Shown: one piece after another, positions 8,034-15,518 of the stretch
How positions within the stretch are numbered: position 1 is the first letter of the stretch
Layout of the letters: the number at the start of each line of letters is the position of its first letter
Assembly: GCA_024638305.1 (NCBI GenBank)
Contig: JAHEKN010000010.1
Location: 1-46,336, forward strand
From: Gemmatimonadota bacterium
GTDB taxonomy: Bacteria; Gemmatimonadota; Gemmatimonadetes; Longimicrobiales; Gaopeijiaceae
DNA: 46,336 nucleotides
Direction of reading: 5' to 3'
Position numbers and translations under genes: made by a program
The notes under the pieces: generated by a model
What the model saw: the letters and a program-made list of their open reading frames with translations, nothing else
What the model was told of the DNA's origin: nothing
Database searches by the model: none

Positions 8034-9305
8034 CTAACTCCCGGGAACTCGAAGGCTGCCCGCCTCCACCCACGTCTCTCCGCCCACGCGGACCGTCGCG
8101 TCCGGGAAGAAGTTCCAGCGCACGTATCCGCCTCCAACGTTGCCGCCCAGCTCCGTGTTGTCCCCCAGGGACAACCGCACGACTCCGGCTCCGTACCCGT
8201 AGTAGGGGATCCAGGACCGGTCGTCGGGGATCGCGAGCGTGGGATTGAACCCCAGCGCAAACTCGCGGAACGCCTGACCGGCGGGTCCCGCCGCCGCCAG
8301 CTCGGCGCGGACGGCGTCCACGCCTTCCTCTGCGGTCCACTCGACCAGGCGTCCTTCCTCGAAGCGCATGACGAGGCCACGCACCGGCCGGCCGTCCCAA
8401 GCGCCGGGTGGGAACGCGATGGTGCCGTGAACGCTCTCCTCGATCGGCGCGACGCGGAGCGCGCCCGCGGGGAGCTCGATCTCGCGGTCGATCAGGTTGC
8501 GCGCCTCGGCTACGCGCGCCGACGACGCGTCTCCATCCTGGCGGGTCACGGGTCGATCGCCGATCCGGAAGCGGAGGTCGGTGCCGAGCGGAGTGGTCAC
8601 CTGTACCTCCGCGGAGCGCGCGGCGGCCTCGAAAAGGGACTGTGTCCCGCTCAGCGCGTCGTAATCGGTCTCGAGCAGCGAGCGCTGGTACGCATGGTCA
8701 ATGCCCGCGTCCGGGTCCATCAGGAGCCCGTCCATCGAGTAGGCCCCCTGCCAGTGGAAGTGGATCGTTCGCCCGACGCCCTCGCGGAGCACGTCCTGTA
8801 CGGCGGAGTAGACGGGCTGCCCCACGGCGGCTCCGGGAAGCATGATGGCCAGGTCGACCGTGCGGAGCAGGTCGAGCCGATCGTTTCCGTCGGCCGCGGC
8901 GAGCGCCAGCGTGAAGGGTGTGCGGTGGGACTCGGCGTATGGCCGGTCGGAGACGCTCATCGCGCCCAGGTATTCGGCGCCCGCATCGGCGACCGCCGTA
9001 CGGAGCCCGTTCGCGAGCGGATCGAAGCGGCCGGGCTCACCCAGCAGGAGCACGCGCTCCCCGGGCAGGAGGGCCATCCGCTCCGATAAGGACGCGGCGA
9101 TTCCGGCGAGATCGAGCGCGCTCGGGGCACCGGCGTCTCCCCTGTTCGCGGTCGGTTCGGCGGGCGTGTCCCCGGCAGGCGTACCCGACGCCGGCGCGGA
9201 TCGGTCGCCACCGCAGGAGGGCAGAACCAGCACGAGCAGCGCCGCCAGGGGCGCCCCGGGCCGTACGGCCCTCGGACGGGACGTCAAGATTTCAAGGCAG
9301 GGCAT
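8034..9305 (-). CDS. Degenerate M29-fold (thermophilic aminopeptidase/NicX-like) lipoprotein
   Basis: 423 residues with an Arg-rich start, hydrophobic run LAALLVLVL and lipobox LPSC (Cys31), then a Gly/Pro/Ala-rich linker. The rest follows the M29 aminopeptidase pattern: ELPAGALRVAPIEE (about 277-290), FALGFNP (349-355), SLGDNTELGG (379-388). The metal-binding positions are changed. The usual GEV Glu is Ala282, the His before the LSLGD strand is Arg377, and the terminal H-x-D pair is Arg396-x-Asn398. The paralogue at 28102-29085 keeps all of these. I infer a non-catalytic or altered-function, lipid-anchored protein, perhaps a binding or scaffold protein. The ATG overlaps the end of the M20 peptidase gene by 14 bases, so the two are coupled. 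Confidence 0.75.
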   Translation of the reverse strand: MPCLEILTSRPRAVRPGAPLAALLVLVLPSCGGDRSAPASGTPAGDTPAEPTANRGDAGAPSALDLAGIAASLSERMALLPGERVLLLGEPGRFDPLANGLRTAVADAGAEYLGAMSVSDRPYAESHRTPFTLALAAADGNDRLDLLRTVDLAIMLPGAAVGQPVYSAVQDVLREGVGRTIHFHWQGAYSMDGLLMDPDAGIDHAYQRSLLETDYDALSGTQSLFEAAARSAEVQVTTPLGTDLRFRIGDRPVTRQDGDASSARVAEARNLIDREIELPAGALRVAPIEESVHGTIAFPPGAWDGRPVRGLVMRFEEGRLVEWTAEEGVDAVRAELAAAGPAGQAFREFALGFNPTLAIPDDRSWIPYYGYGAGVVRLSLGDNTELGGNVGGGYVRWNFFPDATVRVGGETWVEAGSLRVPGS

Positions 9306-10809
9306 CGACGTTCTTCACGAGTTGGAGGAAGAAGCGGACGGAGTGCAGATAGTCTTCCACCCGGAGGCGCTCGTCGGTGCCGTGGACCCGCACCAGGTCT
9401 CCGTCCGTCATCCGGACCGGGAGGAAGCGGAGGACATTCGGCGACCGCGCAGCATAGTACGTGGCGTCGGTCCCGCCCATGAGAAGGACGGGGGCCACGA
9501 GGACCGGCCCCGGCCCAACCTGCCGAATCGAGGCCTCGAGCGCGCGGAACGCCGGCCCCCGGAAATCGCTGAACGGCGACGGATCCCGCCCGCTCTCGTT
9601 GGCCGTTGCGACCGTCACCCGCTCGTCGTCGATCACCCGGCGCACTCGTTCGATCACGGAGACGACTGTTTCACCCGGCAAGATGCGGAAGTTCACGGTT
9701 GCGCTCGCATCGATCGGTAGGACGTTGTCCTTCACTCCGGCCGTGAACATCGTGGCCGCCGTAGTGGTCCGGATGAGGGCGCTCGTTTGCGGCTCCGCGG
9801 ACAGGGTCCGCTCGAGCAGGGGATCGAACAGCCAACGATTGGCCAGAGCCACGCGAAAGCGTTGTGCCATGTGGGGCGCCAGGGCCTCGAGCATCACCAG
9901 GCCTCCCGCGTCCAGGTTGGCCGGAAACGGGTGCTCCTCGAGCTCCGAGATCGCTTCCGCGAGCACACCGATGGCGGTCGCGGACGGGGGAACCGACGAA
10001 TGCCCGCCCTCGCCTCGCACCGTGAGCTCCAGGCTCACGTACCCCTTCTCGGCGACCCCGACCATTGCCACCGGCACGTCGATTCCCGGCGCCAGACCTT
10101 CGGTCACCCCCGGGCCTTCGTCCAAGACCATCGCGAAGTCGCGGACCCCCCTGGACTCGAGGAGGTCGGCGATCGCGCTCGCACCGTCGGCGCCGCCGAG
10201 CTCCTCGTCGTGCCCGAACGCCAGGTAGATCGTGCGCGAGGGACGGTGCCCCATCGCGAGCAGCAGATCGACCGCCTGCAACACTGCGAGCACAGAGACC
10301 TTGTCGTCCATGGCGCCCCGACCCCACACGGCTCCGTCCGCGACCGTGCCCGAGAACGGAGGGTGCGTCCATTCGTCTTCGGTGCCGGGGATGACCGGAA
10401 CCACGTCCAGATGTCCCATCAGGACGACCGGCGCACGCGAAGGGTCGGTCCCCTCCCACGTGTAGAGTAGGCTGAGGGCCGGACGGCCCACGCGCTCCCT
10501 GGTCAGGTGTTCGCGAACGAGCGGGTAGGACTGGTCCAGGTGCCGGTGCAGGGCCAGAAAGGCCGCGGTGTCGCGCTCGGCCGGTGGCGGGACGGAAACG
10601 GTGGGGTATCGGAGGGCCTCGGCAAACCGGGCCACGGCGGCGTCCTCGTCGAAGGGGGCCAACGCGGCCTCGTGGGTCGTCGCGTCCGCCCCGAGCTGCG
10701 GGTCCGGAGGGGACGACGAGAGCGTCCTGGCGACCACGACCCCGGCGACCACCGTGACCGCCATGACCACCAGGACCGCGACGCCAGCACCGCGGCGCAC
10801 TTTCTTCAC
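9292..10809 (-). CDS. M20-family metallopeptidase (carboxypeptidase S/Gly-X carboxypeptidase type), membrane-anchored
   Basis: 505 residues from a GTG at 10809, 16 bases after the upstream oxidoreductase stop. An N-terminal signal-anchor follows KKVRR (residues about 8-28). M20 motifs are complete: MGHLDVVPV (His133, Asp135), GRGAMDDK (bridging Asp168), FGHDEELGG (catalytic Glu202 and ligand Glu203), VLDEGPG (ligand Asp), and a C-terminal VHGTDERL supplying His. The lid domain begins at EGGHSSVPP. The length of about 500 residues and the VP-rich active-site region fit the CPS1/PM20D1-like group, which hydrolyses peptides or N-acyl amino acids. Activity at the outer face of the inner membrane is inferred from the anchor. 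Confidence 0.9.
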   Translation of the reverse strand: MKKVRRGAGVAVLVVMAVTVVAGVVVARTLSSSPPDPQLGADATTHEAALAPFDEDAAVARFAEALRYPTVSVPPPAERDTAAFLALHRHLDQSYPLVREHLTRERVGRPALSLLYTWEGTDPSRAPVVLMGHLDVVPVIPGTEDEWTHPPFSGTVADGAVWGRGAMDDKVSVLAVLQAVDLLLAMGHRPSRTIYLAFGHDEELGGADGASAIADLLESRGVRDFAMVLDEGPGVTEGLAPGIDVPVAMVGVAEKGYVSLELTVRGEGGHSSVPPSATAIGVLAEAISELEEHPFPANLDAGGLVMLEALAPHMAQRFRVALANRWLFDPLLERTLSAEPQTSALIRTTTAATMFTAGVKDNVLPIDASATVNFRILPGETVVSVIERVRRVIDDERVTVATANESGRDPSPFSDFRGPAFRALEASIRQVGPGPVLVAPVLLMGGTDATYYAARSPNVLRFLPVRMTDGDLVRVHGTDERLRVEDYLHSVRFFLQLVKNVDALP

Positions 10810-10825
10810 GCGCAGTGACCGTGCA

Positions 10826-12193
10826 CTAGGTGAGCTCCATGGCCTCCGGGTCCCACCCGACGATGCGGTTCTCGAAGTAGCTCACGTTGCAGCAGAGCGC
10901 GGCCGCGGCCGCCCGCATGCCGAACCTCGCATCCTCGACCACGGGCGATCCGCTGCGCACTCCCTCCAGGAAGTTCACCATGTGGTCGAAGTAGGCGCCC
11001 TTGTAGTCGTCCTCCGCCTTCCATTCCGCGACAGCCGGAGGCAGCATCTGCTTGCGGGGTCCGTACTCCTGCTCCACGGCGGATTGCTGGTCGTCCTTGA
11101 ATACGCCCAGCGGGTCGTAACCGCGATTCTGCCGCAGGATTACGCGGTCGTTCCAAACCTCCAGGAGGCCCTCGTTCCCTATGAGCTGCAGCGAGGTCTC
11201 TCCCGATACGCCGTCCATGAAGTTGACGGTCAGGGCCAAGTTGAAGGCCGGGTGTCCGCCGCCTGCCGGATAGTCGAGCGTGGCCTGCATGAAGTCGGGC
11301 ACGTCGCGACCGTCCTTCCAGAAGCGCAGCCCGCCGGTGGCCACGACGCGCTCCGGCCCGTGCGAGCTCAAGATGAAGTGCAGGCTCGAGAGGAAGTGGA
11401 CGAACAGGTCACCCGCGACTCCCGTTCCGTAGTCCTGATAGCAGCGCCAGCGGAAGATGCGCAGGGGGTCGAAGTCCACGCGGGGGGCATGCCCGAGAAA
11501 TCGCGTCCAGTCCACGGTCTCCTCCGACGCGTCGTCGGGGATCCCCCATTGCCAGGCACCCCACGGCGTGTTGCGGGCCCAGTAACCGCGGGCGGAGTTG
11601 AGCTCGCCGATGGCGCCGGCTTCGTAGAGCTCCTTGGCTTTCTCGAGTCCGATTCCGCTCAGATGCTGGCTTCCGACCTGGAACGTGGCGCCGCTGCGGT
11701 CGGCGGCGGCGATCAGGTCCCGACCCTCCGCCAGGGTCTGCACCATCGGCTTCTCGCAGTAGACCGACTTACCGCTGTCGAGAAGGTCGATACAGATCCG
11801 CTGATGCCAGTGGTCCGGTGTGGCCACGATGACTGCGTCGATGTCGTCCCTGGCCACGATCGCCTCGTATTCGCGGGTGAACGCGATGGTCGTGTCCTCG
11901 AAGCGCTCGTGGATCTGCTCCTCCCGGCCGGCGTAGACGTCGGCGGCAGCGAGCAGCTTCACGCCGGGAATCTCGAGTGCGGTCTCGGCGTCTCCCTGGC
12001 CCATCCCCCCGGCCCCGACCAGGGCGATCTGAAGGTCGTCCAGCGAGCTGCGCCGTCCGCTCCTGGCGAGGACACCGGGGAGGGGGCGGTCGGAGGCCCG
12101 GAGGATCGAAGGCGTCAGGGATGCCCCGAGCGAGCCGGCAACGGCGGTCTCGAGGAAGCTCCGGCGGGACTGGAGGCGGCCGCGACGGGACAT
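10826..12193 (-). CDS. Tat-exported Gfo/Idh/MocA-family oxidoreductase
   Basis: 455 residues from the ATG at 12193 with GGAG six bases upstream; the frame extends further but without coding character. The N-terminus is a Tat signal (LQSRRSFLETAVAG). The dinucleotide fold follows (IALVGAGGMGQGD), then CEKPM with the conserved Lys, and a C-terminal beta-sheet domain with a His-containing VHFLSSLHF helix. Family members reduce or oxidise sugar ring hydroxyls with NAD(P), and exported ones carry tightly bound cofactor as in glucose-fructose oxidoreductase. The ARNTPWGAWQWG segment is typical of the Tat-exported subgroup found in Planctomycetes and related phyla. It heads the run of minus-strand genes that goes down to the M24 peptidase. 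Confidence 0.9.
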   Translation of the reverse strand: MSRRGRLQSRRSFLETAVAGSLGASLTPSILRASDRPLPGVLARSGRRSSLDDLQIALVGAGGMGQGDAETALEIPGVKLLAAADVYAGREEQIHERFEDTTIAFTREYEAIVARDDIDAVIVATPDHWHQRICIDLLDSGKSVYCEKPMVQTLAEGRDLIAAADRSGATFQVGSQHLSGIGLEKAKELYEAGAIGELNSARGYWARNTPWGAWQWGIPDDASEETVDWTRFLGHAPRVDFDPLRIFRWRCYQDYGTGVAGDLFVHFLSSLHFILSSHGPERVVATGGLRFWKDGRDVPDFMQATLDYPAGGGHPAFNLALTVNFMDGVSGETSLQLIGNEGLLEVWNDRVILRQNRGYDPLGVFKDDQQSAVEQEYGPRKQMLPPAVAEWKAEDDYKGAYFDHMVNFLEGVRSGSPVVEDARFGMRAAAAALCCNVSYFENRIVGWDPEAMELT

Positions 12194-12322
12194 TACGAGC
12201 TCCGGCTGTGGGCGAGCGCAGGTGTCACGGTGCGTCGGCAGAGCCGACCCGGGGAGTCTAGCGCGCTCGGAAGCGCGCGCCAATCAGCCCCGCTGGCCCG
12301 CCCCACCCGACGCCGGGGAGCG

Positions 12323-12817
12323 TCAGCGCACCGCCACGTACACGTCGACGCGCTCGGGATCGTCCGCGTGGTGGACCTCGAAGTCCGCCGTGTAGGCACG
12401 CTCGTAGGGTGCGTCCCGGTCGAAGTAGTCCCCGATGCGCTGCCAGGTCTCGACCAGCGCGACGGGCATGCTCCCGCTCGCCGTGAACAGGAGGAACGAG
12501 CCGTCCGGCACCTCGAGCGTGTCCATGCCGGAACCGCCCGCGGGGACGGCGAGGACGGGTGAACCCACCAGCACGGTGTACTTCCCCAGGTGGTCCGACT
12601 CGTACCCCGCGTAGACGGCGATCGACACAGCCGGGTCCATCGCGTGTGGAATGCTCGCCGATCCACCCTGGGCGCGGTGCTCGGACCAGAGCGTGCCGAT
12701 CTTGGCCCCGGAAAGGCCGGCCTCGGCCGCGCCGCTCGTCCGAGCGGCCCTTCCCACCACACGAAATCCCTTGTGTCCCGTTAGAACGGGGCTCGGAAGG
12801 CTCACGGCAGCTACCAT
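12323..12817 (-). CDS. GyrI/AraC effector-binding-domain protein
   Basis: 164 residues from the ATG at 12817, preceded by a non-coding-like stretch; no strong ribosome binding site is visible, so the start is tentative. The sequence fits a stand-alone GyrI-like small-molecule-binding domain: an N-terminal FRVVGRAARTS strand, IGTLWSEH, IAVYAGYESD, YTVLVGSPV, and a C-terminal acidic plus aromatic stretch ending VDVYVAVR. There is no helix-turn-helix, so it is not itself a DNA-binding regulator. Related proteins bind hydrophobic cations or hydrolyse small electrophiles. It lies 129 bases upstream of the oxidoreductase gene on the same strand and is divergent from the methyltransferase operon. 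Confidence 0.75.
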   Translation of the reverse strand: MVAAVSLPSPVLTGHKGFRVVGRAARTSGAAEAGLSGAKIGTLWSEHRAQGGSASIPHAMDPAVSIAVYAGYESDHLGKYTVLVGSPVLAVPAGGSGMDTLEVPDGSFLLFTASGSMPVALVETWQRIGDYFDRDAPYERAYTADFEVHHADDPERVDVYVAVR

Positions 12818-13040
12818 CGCGAAAGTACACCGGCGGACACGGTCACGTCCGGCCGCTTCCGTAGGGAAGCTCGTGAGGGGCGGTCCCGTCGGCAACGCCG
12901 AGGCGGCCAGCGGGGCCCCGGCCGATCGGGCCCGCCTCAGAGCGATTGCGTCCCCACTCGCCGGGCGGTATAGCAAACCGGGTCGTCGGCCACACGGGCA
13001 CACGGGCGGTGCATCGGGGAATCCGGGGAGGAGAGGCTCC
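12818..13040. promoter_or_regulatory. Divergent intergenic region (promoters for both sides)
   Basis: About 220 bases between two divergently oriented genes, so both promoters should lie here. The plus-strand gene has a strong ribosome binding site (GGGGAGGAGAGG, six to eight bases before its ATG at 13041). I could not identify convincing -35/-10 hexamers or an operator palindrome. Confidence 0.4.
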
Positions 13041-13859
13041 ATGAGACGTTCCGAGCCGGAGAGCCGGCAGTTTTTCCGCGAGCGCTACGGCCGGGACCGT
13101 CTGGCCGCCACGCGTGAGGTGGAGCGGCGTGTGCTGGGCCACGAGGTCGGGATCAACGGCTATACGACCGTCGAGCAGGCCGAGGGTCTGGCGTCCGAGC
13201 TGGAGCTCACGCCAGACACGCTGCTGCTGGACCTGGGGGCAGGTCGGGGCTGGCCGGGCACCTTTCTGAGCTGGTCGACCCGCTGCCCGGTGGTGCTGGC
13301 CGACGTACCGTTGGAGGCGTTGCGGGCGGCCAGAGGCATCGCCGAGTCACGGGGGGTCGCCGGGCGGACCCGCGCGGTCTGCGCCGACGGCGCCGCGCTC
13401 CCGTTCCGTGGGCGTCCGTTCCGGGCCATCGTCCACGCGGACGTGTTCTGTTGAATCCGGGACAAGCTCTCCGTGCTGAGAGCCTGTCGGGAGGTGCTCC
13501 AGCCCGGCGGCCGCATGGCCGGGTACACAATCCACACCCCGAGCGGCACCGGCACAGACGAGGGGATTCGAGCGTCGGATCTGGGGCCGAGTGAGGTGTT
13601 CTCTCCGCTCACTCCCGAGGAGCAGATGATGCGGGCCGGGTTCGAGGTGCTCGAGACCCGAGACGTGACGCCCACGTTCGCGGCGACCTGCGAGGCCATT
13701 CTCCGGGCCCGCCGCGACCTCGAAGTCGAGCTGCGGCGTGAGGAGGGCGATGAGGTCTACGACGAGGAGATGCGGAAGAAGGAGCTGATGCTGGAAGGAA
13801 TCGCGCAGGGCCTGCTCCGCCGCTCCCTGACCGTGGCAGCCAACCTGGCCGACGCGTGA
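13041..13859 (+). CDS. SAM-dependent methyltransferase with in-frame TGA at codon 138: candidate selenoprotein
   Basis: Read through, the product is 272 residues from the ATG at 13041. Class I methyltransferase motifs are clear: motif I LLLDLGAGRGWPG (61-73), an acidic end of strand 2 (VLADVP), and a post-motif region VHADVFC followed by codon 138 = TGA, then IRDKLSVLRAC and LQPGGRM. Both halves are in the same frame, and coding continues to the stop at 13857-13859, which overlaps the next start. As I recall the family, homologues have a second Cys here (DVLCC-type motif), so TGA would replace Cys in a Cys-Cys pair. A hairpin at 13461-13488 has bacterial SECIS geometry. The alternative is a recent TGC-to-TGA nonsense mutation or sequencing error. 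Substrate unknown. Confidence 0.7.
13461..13488 (+). promoter_or_regulatory. Candidate bacterial SECIS hairpin downstream of in-frame TGA
   Basis: The stem is GACA-A-GCTCTC pairing with GAGAGC-C-TGTC: four pairs, one A-C mismatch, six pairs. The apical loop is CGTGCT, with G as its second base. The loop starts 18 bases after the TGA (13452-13454). Known bSECIS elements lie within about 16-37 bases of the UGA and have a G in the first two loop positions, so the fit is good. It lies inside the reading frame, as expected for bacterial SECIS. I inspected it by eye; no folding energy was calculated. Confidence 0.55.
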
Positions 13860-14395
13860 CGCACACCGACGCTCGCGAGCTCTTCGAGTACAACGACTGG
13901 GCCAGCCGCCGACTGCTGCCGGCGTTCGAGGAGCTCTCGGACGAAGAGTGGACGGCGGAGCTCGGCGGCAGCTTCGGCACGCCGCAGTCGACCCTGGCCC
14001 ACCTGGTGGCCGCCGAGTGGCTGTGGCTGGAGCGTTGGCGGGGGACGTCGCCGACGAGCCTCCCCGACTGGGTCGAGGGCTCGTCCGCGGACCTCCTGCT
14101 CGCGCGTCTCGCGAGGGTGGCGGAAGCGCGGCGAGCTTGGCTCGCCGACCTGACGGATCAGGCCCTGGACCAGGAGATCGAGTACAGCTTCCTGAGCGGG
14201 GACAGGCACCGATCGCGGCTCGCTGTGCTCCTCCGCCACCTGGTCAACCATTCCACCTACCATCGGGGTCAACTCGTCACCATGCTCCGCCAGTTGGGTA
14301 GGACACCGGAAGCGACGGACCTGCTTTGGTGGGACCTGGGCCGCCATCCGGTCGCCCCGGAGAGTGCCACCCAATCCGGCGAGGGGGGAGATTGA
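13856..14395 (+). CDS. DinB-family metal-binding protein
   Basis: 179 residues, four-helix DinB/YfiT-like fold. The GTG start forms a GTGA overlap with the methyltransferase stop. The typical N-terminus (ELFEYNDWASRRLLPAFEEL) contains the N-x-W motif. The metal triad is His49 (TLAHLVAAEW), His132 and His136 (NHSTYHRGQ). Family members are metal- and often low-molecular-weight-thiol-dependent transferases, or nickel/zinc proteins of unknown role. The tight coupling to a candidate redox-active (Cys-Sec) methyltransferase upstream and a sirtuin downstream suggests a shared function, but nothing in the sequence identifies the substrate. Confidence 0.9.
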   Translation: MTHTDARELFEYNDWASRRLLPAFEELSDEEWTAELGGSFGTPQSTLAHLVAAEWLWLERWRGTSPTSLPDWVEGSSADLLLARLARVAEARRAWLADLTDQALDQEIEYSFLSGDRHRSRLAVLLRHLVNHSTYHRGQLVTMLRQLGRTPEATDLLWWDLGRHPVAPESATQSGEGGD

Positions 14396-15156
14396 GCCAC
14401 ACGGTCGGTGACGCGCGCGAGGCCATCGCCGGCTCCGCGGGCGTCCTGGTTTGCACGGGCGCCGGCATGAGCGCCGAGTCCGGTGTTCCGACGTTCCGCG
14501 GAACGGGGGGGCTGTGGCGGAACTTCCGTCCGGAGGAGCTCGCCACACGGGCGGCGTTCGACCGCGATCCCCTGCTCGTGTGGGAGTGGTACAACTGGAG
14601 GCGGCGAGTCGTGCTCGAATGCGACCCCCACAGCGGGCACTTCACGATCGCGCGGGCTCAGGCCGCTGGCCGCGCCCGTCTGGTGACGCAGAATGTGGAC
14701 GGCCTCCACGAGCGCGCGCTCGAAGAGGTGGGCGGTTCCGGGGGCGCCGACCGTACGCTCGCGCTCCACGGCTCGCTATTCCGGCTGCGGTGCAGCCGCT
14801 GCGACTACTCGCGGCGAGACGAAGAGTCCATCGACACGACTTCGCCCGGCTCGCTGCCCGAGTGTCCCGAGTGCCGCCACCTGTTGAGGCCCGGCGTCGT
14901 CTGGTACGGTGAAACGCTGGACCAGGAGGTGCTCGGGAAGGCCTTCGCGTGGGCCACGAACGCGTCCGCCTGTCTCGTGGTAGGCACCAGCGCCGTGGTC
15001 GAGCCCGCCGCCAGCATCCCGAGGCTCGTCCTCCAGAACGGCGGGGCCGTAGTCGAGGTCAATCCGGAGCGCACGCCGCTCTCGGAGCTGGCAACGGTGG
15101 TCGTCCATGGCACCGCGGCCGAGCTCGTGCCGGAGATCCTGGGGGAAGAGCCGTAG
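14392..15156 (+). CDS. Sir2-family NAD-dependent protein deacylase (SIRT5-like)
   Basis: 254 residues from a TTG at 14392 that overlaps the DinB stop (TTGA) and follows a strong GAGGGGGGAG site; in-frame codons upstream lack coding character. All sirtuin motifs are present: GAGMSAESGVPTFRG (NAD loop, 23-37), TQNVDGLH (99-106), catalytic His126 (ALHGSLF) and zinc Cys134, Cys137, Cys158 and Cys161. Tyr67 and Arg70 (WYNWR) match the Tyr-x-x-Arg pair that lets SIRT5/CobB-type enzymes accept succinyl and malonyl lysine, so desuccinylase activity is likely. It is the third gene of a translationally coupled operon, and its 3' third is overlapped by a long antisense open frame. Confidence 0.93.
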   Translation: MSHTVGDAREAIAGSAGVLVCTGAGMSAESGVPTFRGTGGLWRNFRPEELATRAAFDRDPLLVWEWYNWRRRVVLECDPHSGHFTIARAQAAGRARLVTQNVDGLHERALEEVGGSGGADRTLALHGSLFRLRCSRCDYSRRDEESIDTTSPGSLPECPECRHLLRPGVVWYGETLDQEVLGKAFAWATNASACLVVGTSAVVEPAASIPRLVLQNGGAVVEVNPERTPLSELATVVVHGTAAELVPEILGEEP

Positions 15157-15518
15157 CGGATCCGGGCCGCGGACAAGCCGTCCGAACCCGGAGCGCCGCT
15201 CGAGCAGGAGTCGGGACCGTCGATCCACGCCGCCGCGAGCACCCCGGCCGCAGTCCCGAGAGCGTCCCAGACCAGATCCTTCCACGACACCGCGCTGTCG
15301 TGGATCTCCTTCCCGATGCCCGTCGCGAGCGCGGCAGCACTTCCCACGACGACGCGCCCGGGCCGGCAATCGAACGCGATCGCCGCGACCGCGTAGCCGC
15401 CCGCCGCGAGCACCGCGCTCAGCCCGAAATGAAGCGCATCGTCCGACTCGAACCAACCGTCTGTCTGAGCGTGGACAGCCGGCGGCAACCCGAGTAATAC
15501 GCCCAGGAAGAGCGTCAC
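14805..15518 (-). CDS. YfiM/DUF2279-like membrane protein with antisense C-terminal extension
   Basis: A GTG at 15518 begins a signal-like hydrophobic stretch (TLFLGVLLGLPPAVHAQ), followed by a region matching the YfiM/DUF2279 pattern. DALHFGLSAVLAAGGY holds the conserved His, and GIGKEIHDS and SWKDLVWDALGTAAG hold the GKE-x2-D and WKDL-x2-D motifs. These cover about residues 18-95. No stop appears in any of the three minus-strand frames near the end of that domain, so the frame runs on to 14805, about 350 bases antisense to the sirtuin gene. The tail is Ser/Thr/Pro-rich and may be shadow sequence; the true 3' end is uncertain. Total open length is 237 residues. Function of the family is unknown; a membrane or lipoprotein role is assumed. 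Confidence 0.6.
   Translation of the reverse strand: MTLFLGVLLGLPPAVHAQTDGWFESDDALHFGLSAVLAAGGYAVAAIAFDCRPGRVVVGSAAALATGIGKEIHDSAVSWKDLVWDALGTAAGVLAAAWIDGPDSCSSGAPGSDGLSAARIRYGSSPRISGTSSAAVPWTTTVASSESGVRSGLTSTTAPPFWRTSLGMLAAGSTTALVPTTRQADAFVAHAKAFPSTSWSSVSPYQTTPGLNRWRHSGHSGSEPGEVVSMDSSSRRE

Noticed and set aside
13041-13454. Reading the methyltransferase as a broken pseudogene ended by TGA.
   Set aside because: The downstream part is intact, in the same frame, and its stop is coupled to the next gene; a lone TGA with a SECIS-like hairpin fits recoding better. The pseudogene reading remains the main alternative.
13041-14395. Methyltransferase plus DinB as an ergothioneine- or selenoneine-type (EgtD/EgtB) pair.
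   Set aside because: The methyltransferase lacks EgtD-type sequence features and the DinB protein has no sulfatase-modifying-factor domain as in EgtB.
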